DNA of 64,000 bases from Hofstenia miamia (lineage: Eukaryota; Xenacoelomorpha; Acoela), in assembly GCA_004352715.1 (NCBI GenBank), contig SCFE01000048.1, forward strand, positions 617,789 through 681,788, in the 5' to 3' direction. Every line of letters starts with the position of its first letter. The first letter of the stretch is position 1. The translations under genes were made by a program, and so were the position numbers. The notes below the pieces were generated by a model. It was not told the origin of the DNA and did no database searches. It saw only the letters and a program-made list of their open reading frames with translations. Below, piece by piece: positions 53,590-64,000 of the stretch.

Positions 53590-56500
53590 AGTTGTTACAT
53601 AACATCCTCATATTAAAAATATAAAGGTAAGCCGCATAATGAAGTCTAAATTTTTACTTTTTTCATGTATCAATTATAATTTTTAAATTGTAAAGTTGCC
53701 TTAAGTTTATTCAATTTTGTATTCACCTGCCATAGTCAGATTATTAAAATCTCAAATACTTAAACTTATTAACAATAATAACGTTTTATCCAGCCAATCA
53801 TTGGATTCCCATCAACGGATGTAAAGTAAAATGTTACTAAAGTGTTCAACAAATGAAATTCAATTATTATCAACAGATGAGATTTTGTGGATATATTTTT
53901 GTTTTTATACAGATGAAAATGTCATTGCATATGCTTTTTAATTTATACAAAATTATGGATTTAAGATGTGGTGACACTTTTTGGATACTTTCACATTGCA
54001 AATTTGCTGATTCTTGGCCTTGGTTACTATAGCAACAAATTACATTAATCCGTTTATGGTCGGGAAATGGAATGCGCATTTTAGACCCAATTTCGGGTTG
54101 GGTTTGGGTATCAAATTGTCGGATTCATGCTACACTCATATTGTCACTCTCTAGGACATGTAGTTACCATTCATAAATTTTATATATTAAATTTCAAACA
54201 AGATACAAAGTTTGACAGAGATGTAAAGCGCATGATTAATAAACAAAAAGAAAAAGCCTACTTACAGTAAAGTACTTTATTAATTAATAGCATAAGGTCA
54301 TGGCTTTCTCAATTACATCAGTTAAGGGAATGGCTCAAATCAACTGCAGCGCCATTGACCCCACTTTTTCTGTAGTTAAATATTTGTTATATCTCAGTTT
54401 GACTTAATGTAAACTGCGTGCATCTGTAAGCAGGTGCAGCCCACAAGCACTGCATATTTTTTTTATTCCAAAAACGTCAGATCGAATTGTACAATCACAG
54501 ACACTTATATTCTACAAACCTGGTTTCTGCAGTACCTCTCAGTCAAACGTGACGTACTGATTCCAGTTAGTGGTGTACACAAGGGGACATTGTGGTTCTC
54601 AACATTGATTTGGATGATGACATCAAAAAATGTTTGTTAAAAATTTAAAAATATAATAAAAACTAAGTCGATGAGATACATTTTCAGTGTCTATATTTTC
54701 AATGTTTTGAAAATTTTGCGCGTCATTCTCTCGTTTTTGGTTCCTCAAGTTAACAACCGAAATATCCCAGTCTAATAGAACTGTGGATGAGAGTATTTTT
54801 GTGGCCTCATTTTATTGCAATGTTTACAAATACATAAAATGAATAGCATTTTAGCATGAATAGAGATACAAAATATTAAATTCTTTGTTTATTGTTTTAC
54901 GGCAACCTGTTGTTGATTTTATTTATGTGGTCCATTTTATACGAATGATTTCTTAAAAATATGCATGATTTCAGTGTGATTGGAGCTAACATGGGACGAG
55001 GAGAATAAAATAACAGAAGAAACTGTGAGCACGTCGTATATTTAAATATTACGCATAATTTTTGCAAATTTTCGTCATAATAGAAGTTATTTCTTGTGGG
55101 CCGTTCGATTTCATGCAATGTGATGGTACGGGACTAGGACTAAATATAGTGGAATAAAATGGACGGGGACCAATGAAATTCTAGTCACGCAGACCTTTAC
55201 TCTAAGACAAGACTGTTATGTTCTACCAAACGCTATCATTTGATCAGTTAGGCCCATCATTTTGTTGGTGAAAGAAATATTTAGTTCTAAAAATCTTGGG
55301 AAACAGCAGTTAATATAAAATTTTTTATTTTGGTGTTATTTTGAAATGGTGAAATGACCTTCATTCGTCACGAATGAATGTTTTAACTTACAATTTTTTT
55401 TTGTCTTACTCTAAGAAAATTTTACAATATATCCTAAGACAATAAGGCAATCGCATAGACATAAATAACCCTTTTTTCTTCCTCTTAAAGACTGTAATGT
55501 ATGCGGTCTTTCTGTTTTTAATGGCTATACGTACAATAGTAGTGTTTGTTCTCCTACATTTATTCGTTCTTAAAAAAATATCAATGGCCTTTTCGGAAAG
55601 TTTTGAAGAAGTAGTTCTCAATCCAGTGTTTGTTCTAAAAATCAGTAACAGTGCATTGGATGCAAAGTAAAAGAGCTTTGTTCCCATAGATAATTTTTGA
55701 AAATTAATTGAGAATTTTCTTAAAATTATACGTGGTTTCGTTCAATAAACTTTGATCTAGCTGTATTCGAATGTGGAAAATTGACTCAACGAAGATTAAA
55801 CGAACTAGAAAAATATAAAATAGTGTTGAATTCTATACACAGAACAAGAATAGAAAACAATCGGATCTTGAAACTTGAGCAACGTAGCGACTACATTCAT
55901 TAGAAAGTGCATACGTAAATTTGAACTCATAGTTTTCACATTAGTCCTAGGCTTAATTCACTGATATTCACTGATAGAGCAAGATAATAATAGACACTTT
56001 TTCCATTTTCGAGTTTTTCCATTTCTTTTTAACTTCGTCAGTTACGTGTCGTTTCTTGTTATTGTTTGATGTTTTTGTAAGCAAAAAGAACAACAATTTG
56101 TTAAATTGATATTTATTCTTAAGTTTTAGAAACAAAAATGGCTTACCAGACATATCAAACACAAACTTACCTTGTTTAGAATCAGCAACTTGAATTTCGG
56201 ATTGCGATTAATTTTTTAATAGTTCATTGTATAAACGTAATCCATTATTTATGCGGTATTGAAGAAACAAAGCTGTCAATTAAAGATTTATGATTGCAGA
56301 GCTTTGTAACTAAGTAAACTTTCTAAAACTATAAAATATGCCACAAATATTTGAAATTCAATAGGCCTACATATTGAAAATTTAACTATATGCACGCTAT
56401 TTCTTTTCTTCATTGTGTCTAAGTTGGAGTACACGTCTGGTATTATTCTTGCATTGGTATGTATCCAAATATAAATATTTGAGAAAATGTTAGTTTTCAC

Positions 56501-57210
56501 CTGAAAATATTAACACATTTTCTTAGCTCAATAGGTTGAATTATGGTTACTAAAATTGATCCTACTCTAACTTAGGCATGTGCTGATTTCAAGAACAACA
56601 AGTATATGCTCGGGTCACTAACAATTTATCGGTTTTGAAAAGTGAATCAAGTAAGCAAACCTGTTTTTTAGTTTTCATGCATAAGCAATATAATGTCCGA
56701 CTTCCTAATGAATTGAATTAGTATTACCATTTTATCACTGCGGGGCTTGTATCAGATAGATTTCATGTACAGATACTGACCAGGTAGAAATTGAATATTT
56801 TATATATTTGATCTACATTGTACAAAAGCAAAAACAACCAATGAAACAATCCTAAAATGGCAATTAGAGAGCCATTGATAGCACTGGTTCATTGGTCACA
56901 TTGGTTCATATTCATAAGAATCTCCTCTAATGATATATGCAAAAAGACAGCTTCGTTGAAACCAACTAACCACAAATGATGTCTCAAAAAGGTTTTTTTG
57001 CACAACCGGGCTATGATGTGAAGCCTGGGACCTGTAACAGCTGCTACATCTGATAATATGTTACACTTTATATGTAGAAATGTTTCTGTTACGAAATAAT
57101 TATCTCCCGCTATGTTAGTAGGAAGCACCTAGTATTTATAGCAACAAAAATTCATTTGCATCGATCCAAGGACATAGCTAATAGTAAATTCATTTACTAA
57201 TATTTGTTTA
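53590..57210. other. Intergenic upstream of DEG/ENaC
   Basis: 3.6 kb, AT-rich; promoter of the channel gene expected near 53.6 kb or further upstream. No transposon or gene recognised. Confidence 0.45.
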
Positions 57211-57214
57211 GTAA

Positions 57215-57335
57215 GCATGCTAAACTTAAACGGAACACCTGTATCGAATAAATTTTTTACACGTGGGCCAGGCGGCATGAATCAATTTATCCACTTAATT
57301 AATATTGCAACAATTTTTTGCCCTTGCCTAGGTCC
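57215..57335 (+). repeat. Copy of ATPase intron 15 sequence
   Basis: Shares TTTTTTACACGTGGGCCAG, TTTATCCA-TTAATTAATATTGCAA and neighbouring bases with 25,905-25,985 in the same orientation. Confidence 0.8.
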
Positions 57336-59220
57336 ATGGTAATCTAAATAAAATTCAATTTGCGATTTCAGAAATCGTTAAATTTTTTCAAATTTAATTA
57401 TTTTTTAAAATATTCATTTTCAACTCTAAATAGAGTCAAAGCGAGACAGAGTAAAGTTTTGCAGGCATAGTCACTGCATTCCGTTGGGTGAGTTTTTTCG
57501 CACAAAAACCAGCACAACGCGTAAACAAAGGCTGTTGACTCACACAACATACCAAACACAACACAGCAAGGTCATCAATCTACACCGCACTTATAACTTG
57601 ATTAATCTTGTTTATATTAATATAACAGTAAACATAGATCAAATAGCAAGCATTGTCGGATAATCAATGGTTCATTAATGAGATTAATTACCAATAATAG
57701 CCATTCATTTGCCAACCAAAACCAACAAAACAAAAGTAATATAAATCATAAAATTCCACAATTTTACTGAGAAATTATTAAATTATTGTATATAATATAG
57801 GCATTGCCTTAAAGTTTGATTTCAATTTTCAAAAGGTATTATTTTTAGGTTCTCAAGCCATTAATGGTGCGGCAATGACCCATTAATGGCATTACTGGAT
57901 ATATCTGCCATCTAGCGAGCAACTATTCACATAAAGATTTATAATTATGCCAAATCAAATTTAATTTTCATAACAAATGAATTATTTTACACTTTTGGAG
58001 TTGATAGCGCTCTCGTTTTTATGATCACTGAGTAATGAATTCAATGGTTTGCAGTTAGCTGTTCCATCTTAAGGATAATATGATATAAACACCTTAACTC
58101 AATAAAATTCGGCGAATGTATGCAATCTATGCCCATAAAGTGCTTGAGAATTTTCGAAAATTTTAGAAATCTATTCGAACTGCAATTCTAAAACCTAAAT
58201 TGAAGAAAAAAACCCTGATGTATAAAACTTATCAACTTAAAAATATCAATTTCACTTTTCAGCACATTGCACTTAATGCATTTGAATTAATTGGCGAGCA
58301 CTATCACGTAGTAGTTAATCATTGTTTTTTTAAAGTTCTTCAAATTTTTGGATTATTTTTGCTTAAACTTACAGCCCATGGCCACATCTGTTTCTTCCCT
58401 TATTAGTCCAAAACGATTTTCTTTTTCTTCTTGCAAATAAAGAAAAGTACTAATAACACAACTTGCAATAATGAAGTTGGTAATCTCAAACGCTTATAAG
58501 ACTCAGAGATGCAAGTGGTCTCTGTATTTTTACTCAACAGAGATTTAGACTTTAGAAATTTCGAAAGCGAGTCCTTAAAAATAGTAATATTAAGCACACA
58601 TGTTAACTAAAATATAAAACCACACATTTTATCAAATTTAAATTTATTGAAGCCCACTACTTCAGTGAAAATCCAGCCCATCGGGTACCTAGTCGCATCT
58701 ATACCTATACTAAATTAAAGTACTAAAATGTATTAAACTACTTTTGAGACTAGAATATATTCTAAAATTAAGGAGCCGTGCGTTATGTGGATTATTTATG
58801 AATTTTTTAAAATTTTCGTCATCAAACTTTGACTATGTTTAAAATCTTAAGTTACTCAAGAATATGCATTACCAATTCAATTAAAAGTGTATCAAACCTG
58901 CTATTTTCTTTATTTCCATAACAAAAATAAATATCATTGGAAGTAGTTTATTAGCGAGTTTGAAAATGAAAACAGAATTTAGGGATCCTATTACTTTGGA
59001 AGGTAAAACTGCAAGTTTCACAAAACACAACATGCTGTGTTGTGATGGCAAGCCTGGGAATGCGATGTGACGGGGAAGTTAACCAAATTAAAATATATAC
59101 CGATTTTCAGATTCATAAAAAACTTCGAATAAGCTTAAAAATACTTTAATTACAAAAGATGTATAATCAGAATGTAGCACTCATGCTATTCTAAAATGTT
59201 TCATTCGACTGTAGTATGTT
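57336..59220. other. Intergenic, nothing recognised
   Basis: AT-rich, no family recognised. Expected to be part of the diverged duplicate but not alignable by eye. Confidence 0.4.
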
Positions 59221-59224
59221 CATT

Positions 59225-59940
59225 ACAGGGCAGTTGAAACACACAACGGCTGGACCGGTAAAAAATTATATTTTTGCCCACCCTTGAATATTATGCATAC
59301 ACTTACAATGATATTATTTCAAGATTTTTAAATAGTCACATATCTCGGTGTATTTGCGTATGCAGGGAATTTTGCAAAACATAAAACATTTCAACTCAAG
59401 CTATGGAAGTTTATTTGTATCAATCCATTAGATCGATAACATAAGAAGAAATTTTCCAATTGAGCAAATTTTTTGAGATCGCATTTTACAAAATCCTATC
59501 CTATGTGCTAAAATTCTTTTTAAGGGTCTTAAAATCATGATCTTATATCTAGCACTGGTACAGTCACATTTTTAATAAATTCATCACCCGATATATGTTA
59601 AGCTAAAAATTTTAGAATTAGCAGATTGTAAAATGCATAACCTTTGTTCCAAATTGAGTTTTTTATGATTAACATCCAAACATTTTTTAGTGTTCAACAT
59701 CAAATTCTTAACAATGAGCTTATTCTTAGTAAAATCATGTATTTCCTATACTTGTGATCGAATTTTTTGAAGCAGCTCAAAACAACCACCTAGCACTCCT
59801 ATTCATTCAATTTTCAGACAGTTAATCAAACATTAATTGTTCACAATATTAATTATAAGCAGCTTTCTAAAAATACTTTCTATTTTTATATCATAAATAA
59901 GAAGTAAAGCTGTGTTTGTAAAAAAATTCCTCAAATTGTT
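59225..59940 (+). repeat. Copy of ATPase intron 15 sequence (second block)
   Basis: Diverged match to about 26,105-26,950: shared pieces include CCACCCTTGAATATTATGCATA-like, CTATGGAA-TTATTTG-ATCAATC, and TATCATAAATAAGAAG-AAAGCTGT at 59,888 (26,912 in the intron). Confidence 0.75.
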
Positions 59941-60915
59941 TAACCGAAACATGGTGGGATGAATTTACATTTTATGATTCATTAGTTTCAGGAACAAATT
60001 ATATGATTGCAGGTTTATGTATAAGAAGAGGCGAAAATCTTTCTAAACATGGAGGATGTGCAATTCTGTATAAAAAGTCATTTATGCTTGTTAATTTGTT
60101 AATTTCAGTTGATTGCGAATTTGCATGCTCTACAGTTTTTCAGTTGGACAACAGTTTATTGCTATGTATTTGCTTATACATTCCCCCAAGCACTAGTAAA
60201 TATCGGCCTTCTTCGACAACGATAATGGACTATATACTAATATACTAAAAATGAAAACTTCATTTGATCTTTACCAGCCAAGTATTTCACATTTAATCGG
60301 GTGATTTCAATTTTCCATTACTTGATATTTCAAGTGATATTTCCCCTAATGAATATGATCAAATAGTTTTTGACTTTTTAATATCATTACATTTAAATCA
60401 AATTGTTTACTTTCCAACACATATCAATGGAAATATTCTTGATTTAATATTTACAAATGATACTAATTTGGAAAATGATGAAAATTGTTTCATATCTCCT
60501 ATGCTAAGCTTCTCTGATCATTGTATNNNNNNNNNNNNNNNNNNNNNNNNNNNNNNNNNNNNNNNNNNNNNNNNNNNNNNNNNNNNNNNNNNNNNNNNNN
60601 NNNNNNNNNNNNNNNNNNNNCTGCTGAATTAGATAAAGTTTTATTCATTGAAAGTCTGTGTTCTACAAAAAATATCAATAACAGTTTTAAATTTTTACAA
60701 TCTCTGAATCAATCACCCATTCCACTGCCAATATATTTAGAAGAAATTATTGCTGAAGATCCTCTACATGCTAGCAATTTATTTAACAACTACTTTTCCT
60801 CTGTTTACGAAGAAAACGACGAAATTTTTTCTTCTTTTGAATTACAAACATATAATGAAATTCAAATAAACTTAGATATGGTTTGTAAAGTTTTAGATAT
60901 GATTACGCCTAGTGG

Positions 60916-61749
60916 ATGATATACCTGCTAAATTTATATATGAATTTCGAAATGAACTTTCCGTTCACATCTTTTAAAAATTGCATACGGAATTGCTCAA
61001 TTCCAAATATATGGAAAAGATCTTATATTACACCAATTTTAAAAAGTGGATGTAAAATAAATGTTAAGAACTATAGACCAATAAGTATTTTGCCTAAGAT
61101 TGGACTCATATTTGAAAGGATTATATTTTGGAATCTTTATCCCATCATAAGAAATTCTCTATCAAACAATCAATTTGGTTTTACCAATAAAAGATCAACT
61201 GTTGCACAATTATTATCATACTTAGATATTGTCTATAAAGAATTTGATGAAAATAAAATCATATCTACATTATATATGGATTTTAGCAAAGCATTTGATA
61301 AAGTCCCACATGGAAAATTAATTGAAAAACTCCAATTATTCAAAATTGGTGNTTGGAATCTTTATCCCATCATAAGAAATTCTCTATCAAACAATCAATT
61401 TGGTTTTACCAATAAAAGATCAACTGTTGCACAATTATTATCATACTTAGATATTGTCTATAAAGAATTTGATGAAAATAAAATCATATCTACATTATAT
61501 ATGGATTTTAGCAAAGCATTTGATAAAGTCCCACATGGAAAATTAATTGAAAAACTCCAATTATTCAAAATTGGTGGAAATTTTTTAAAATTATTAGCAT
61601 CATACTTAAAAAATCGTCGACAAGTGGTAAAATTTCGTAATACCGTATCAAAGAGCTGTATTATTACAAGTGGTGTTCCACAGGGATCAATTTTAGCTCC
61701 AATACTATTTTTAGCTTTTATAAATGACTTACCAAATTGTTGTCAATAA
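60916..61749 (+). pseudogene. LINE reverse transcriptase (N-terminal two thirds)
   Basis: Open frame with RT blocks through GVPQGSILAPILFLAFINDL, ending at TAA before the catalytic YADD. The catalytic palm is therefore incomplete. About 75 codons are present twice because of the assembly duplication. Confidence 0.85.
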
Positions 61750-62225
61750 CTTTGCTACATACTTGAAAAATTTTAAGAAAAATGTTTAAGATGGATTAGT
61801 AATATGGCATACAAAAATGCTTTAATTTACTATAAGCTCCTACCAGTTTCATTATTTCTTCAATTAAAGGATGTCCATCAATTAATAGATATAATCATTT
61901 TAGACTATGTTTAATTTGAATTCAAAAACAATCGAAAAACTATGAGTCTACTATTTGTTATAAAGAAAACGAATTGCATTGGGAATTATTTAATTCAGAA
62001 ATACAATTTTGATTTCTTTGGAAATCCAAAAATTAGCAAAAAGAAAATGTACGATATTCTTTATGAATTTTTAGAAAATTCATATGAAAGTAATGGATGT
62101 AAACGATTCTTTTTATGTTTATGCAGTAACTGCAAAAAATCATTTAATTTTTGTAAATATTAATAATGCTTTTATATTTATGTTATTCTATATTATTGTA
62201 TACTTATCTACAGTTTAATAAAGCC

Positions 62226-62258
<33 letters not shown>
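62226..62258. repeat. (TAG)n microsatellite, LINE tail
   Basis: Eleven TAG units after AATAAAGCC, continuing into an N gap. Confidence 0.85.
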
Positions 62259-62662
62259 ANNNNNNNNNNNNNNNNNNNNNNNNNNNNNNNNNNNNNNNNN
62301 NNNNNNNNNNNNNNNNNNNNNNNNNNNNNNNNNNNNNNNNNNNNNNNNNNNNNNNNNNNNNNNNNNNNNNNNNNNNNNNNNNNNNNNNNNNNNNNNNNNN
62401 NNNNNNNNNNNNNNNNNNNNNNNNNNNNNNNNNNNNNNNNNNNNNNNNNNNNNNNNNNNNNNNNNNNNNNNNNNNNNNNNNNNNNNNNNNNNNNNNNNNN
62501 NNNNNNNNNNNNNNNNNNNNNNNNNNNNNNNNNNNNNNNNNNNNNNNNNNNNNNNNNNNNNNNNNNNNNNNNNNNNNNNNNNNNNNNNNNNNNNNNNNNN
62601 NNNNNNNNNNNNNNNNNNNNNNNNNNNNNNNNNNNNNNNNNNNNNNNNNNNNNNNNNNNNNN

Positions 62663-63079
62663 ATATGATTTAATTAATATTTTAGACTATGTTTCATTTG
62701 AATTCAAAAACAATCGAAAAACTAAAAGTCTACTATTTGTTATAAAGAAAACGAAGAAAAATACTAGTGATCATTGGTACTTTAATAGAATTTGCTGCAT
62801 TGGGAATTATTTAATTCAGAAATACAACTTTGATTTCTTTGGAAATCCAAAAATTAACAAAAAGAAAATGTACGATATTCTTTATGAATTTTTAGAAAAT
62901 TCATATGAAAGTAATGGATGTAAACGATTCTTTTTATGTTTATGCAGTAACTGCAAAAAATCATTTAATTTTTGTAAATATTAATAATGCTTTTTATATT
63001 TATGTTATTCTATATTATTGTATACTTATCTACAGTTTAATAAAGCCTAGTAGTAGTAGTAGAAGTAGTAGTAGTAGTA
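62663..63079 (+). mobile_element. Second LINE 3' end with (TAG)n tail
   Basis: Near-identical to 61,900-62,258 but with about 40 extra bases (after 62,754) that are deleted in the first copy, so it is a distinct copy and not just a contig overlap. Ends with AATAAAGCC and TAG repeats (63,047-63,079). Confidence 0.85.
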
Positions 63080-63144
63080 TGAATGAATTTGCAAGATTTA
63101 ATCAATAGATTTTCTAATTTAGTTATTTCACTTCCTAATGAATG

Positions 63145-63235
63145 CAAGGCTTGTTTTCACAAGAGCTAAGGCATGCATCTGCTAGTATTTGAATTATCCG
63201 TTAAAATAGGTGTCATTTGGCATTATTTTAGGACT
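63145..63235 (+). repeat. Copy of ATPase intron 15 sequence (third block)
   Basis: AGAGCTAAGGCATGCATCTGCT matches 27,042-27,064 in ATPase intron 15 with one or two changes. Confidence 0.75.
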
Positions 63236-63384
63236 TAAGTTCAATTTAACAATCTTCAGACAACGTATGTAGAAAATAATCTTGATTCTTTCACTTAGAA
63301 TAATATTGTTGGAAATAATTACATCGTATTTTTATAAAGCAGTAATGTTTTATGATGATTAAAATTAATTTATTGGCAAACTTG

Positions 63385-63490
63385 TAGGCAACATTTTCGC
63401 CACAATTAGCGCTTTACAATGCGGTGAAGTATTTACATACAGATCTCAAAAAAGAACTTCAATTACACATTGACCAGTTTCGTAGGTATT
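63385..63490 (+). pseudogene. Decayed copy of ATPase exon 16
   Basis: CAACATTTTCGCCACAATTA and the next 90 bases align with 27,239-27,345. The TYEQRK start and acceptor are lost, and translation meets a stop after ITH. The donor-side sequence GTAGGTATT is comparable. Confidence 0.88.
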
Positions 63491-63716
63491 CTTATAAATT
63501 TGCACCTTTCATCATTTCAAAAATAATTTATATGAAGGTGCCCCTGGTAAATGTAGATTTTATATATCGAGTAATGCTTAATCAATTTTTTCACAGTAGA
63601 ATATTTTCCAAAAGAATATTTTCATTGATTGCCTGCCACTAATGATTATATTGTTTTTAAAATAGATGTGTTCATTGATCCTGGTTTGAAAATGTTTCTT
63701 GGCATTTAGAAAGTGA

Positions 63717-63875
63717 AATATATTTGAATCGACATCAAGCAATTAAAGAGAACTTCGAGATCTTACTTAGAACCAAGATTAGTAAATATGCCGAAGCCGT
63801 GTTTATAAAATACGCTAATAAGAACGAACTAATGAACAATCAACAAAGCTATAACAACTTATTGAACATTTTTTA
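63717..63875 (+). mobile_element. Penelope-like C-terminal fragment
   Basis: Reads HLESEIYLNRHQAIKENFEI, LLRTKISKYAEAVFIKY and LMNNQQSYNNLLNIF then TAA, similar to the C-terminal ends at 32.2, 38.3 and 43.6 kb (TKYTKIAEAIEI...LLNKQ). Only the end of the element is present. Confidence 0.65.
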
Positions 63876-63977
63876 AGTGTATGCATATTTTAACAACTAT
63901 TAATGTAGTAAGTGTAAAATTTTATTCCCACGTATTTGTAATGAAGATCATTGAAAAAATCGGAACCAGTAGCTAAT

Positions 63978-64000
63978 ATATATATATATATATATATATA
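63978..64000. repeat. (TA)n microsatellite at window end
   Basis: TA run continuing beyond the window. Confidence 0.85.

Larger units (their letters stand above)
59938..62258 (+). mobile_element. Non-LTR retrotransposon (endonuclease + RT), (TAG)n tail
   Basis: Inserted in the duplicated intron sequence. The endonuclease has LTETWWDEF, KHGGCAILYKK, GDFNFPLLDIS and FSDHC. The RT has YITPILKSGCKINVKNYRPI, NQFGFTNKRST, YMDFSKAFDKVPHGKL, GVPQGSILAPILFLAFINDL, then stops before the YADD box. The 3' end has ...CKRFFLCLCSNCKKSFNFCK and a (TAG)n tail after AATAAA. Interrupted by N (60,527-60,620). The block 61,128-61,351 is repeated in frame around a single N. Jockey/CR1-like. Confidence 0.88.

Noticed and set aside
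54434-55687. Short open frames at 54.4-55.7 kb as small genes
   Set aside because: No motif, signal peptide or splice context supports them; lengths are within chance for this composition.
1-64000. CRISPR arrays, bacterial operons, tRNA or rRNA genes
   Set aside because: No regularly spaced repeats with unique spacers, no bacterial gene structure, and no convincing cloverleaf or rRNA segment was seen.

Overview
This is a 64 kb piece of an AT-rich animal nuclear genome, in draft assembly with several N gaps. The evidence for an animal is an 18-exon class IIC P-type ATPase alpha-subunit gene (Na,K/H,K-ATPase family), a DEG/ENaC cation channel, an array of LDL-receptor class A modules, GT-AG introns and a typical invertebrate transposon load (Tc1/mariner, pogo, hAT, non-LTR, Ty3/Gypsy and Penelope-like elements). 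I cannot name the phylum. The proteins are fast-evolving, and very short introns (38-52 nt) sit beside kilobase introns.

Layout: 0.1-2.9 kb holds non-LTR retrotransposon debris. From 3,559 to 29,383 (+) lies a complete ATPase gene. I could join 18 exons at GT-AG sites with matching phases into one open frame of 1,014 codons including the stop. Its introns carry a LINE RT relic, a pogo-type MITE, a maT-like (DD37D) transposon, a Tc1-like transposon, a hAT relic and TA microsatellites. From 30.4 to 38.5 kb there is a LINE fragment, a 1 kb gap, Penelope-like pieces with pLTR-like repeats, a short DD41D mariner-like element and a truncated Ty3/Gypsy relic enclosed by an inverted repeat. From 40.4 to 42.5 kb (+) there is an array of about 14 LDLa modules with several frameshifts. 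From 43.5 to 45.6 kb (-) there is a Penelope-like RT relic, and at 46.6-47.2 kb a foldback-like element. Decayed second copies of ATPase exons 14, 15 and 16 lie at 48.8, 49.4 and 63.4 kb. An intact two-exon DEG/ENaC gene (50,148-53,582, -) lies between the last two of these. Another LINE occupies 59.9-63.1 kb.

The main biological point concerns the ATPase. It is full length and open, yet nearly every residue needed for a pump cycle is changed. The phospho-acceptor Asp is Glu (EKTGI), TGES is TKDL, TGDG is TGEG, and cation-site residues in TM5, TM6, TM8 and TM9 are neutralised. It looks like a maintained pseudo-pump. The second point is the DEG/ENaC channel, whose extracellular loop carries two LDLa modules, a CUB-like domain and then a furin-type RRKR site before the channel core.

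No operon logic applies. I see no direct functional link between the ATPase, the channel and the LDLa gene beyond proximity, membrane location and, for the last two, shared LDLa modules.
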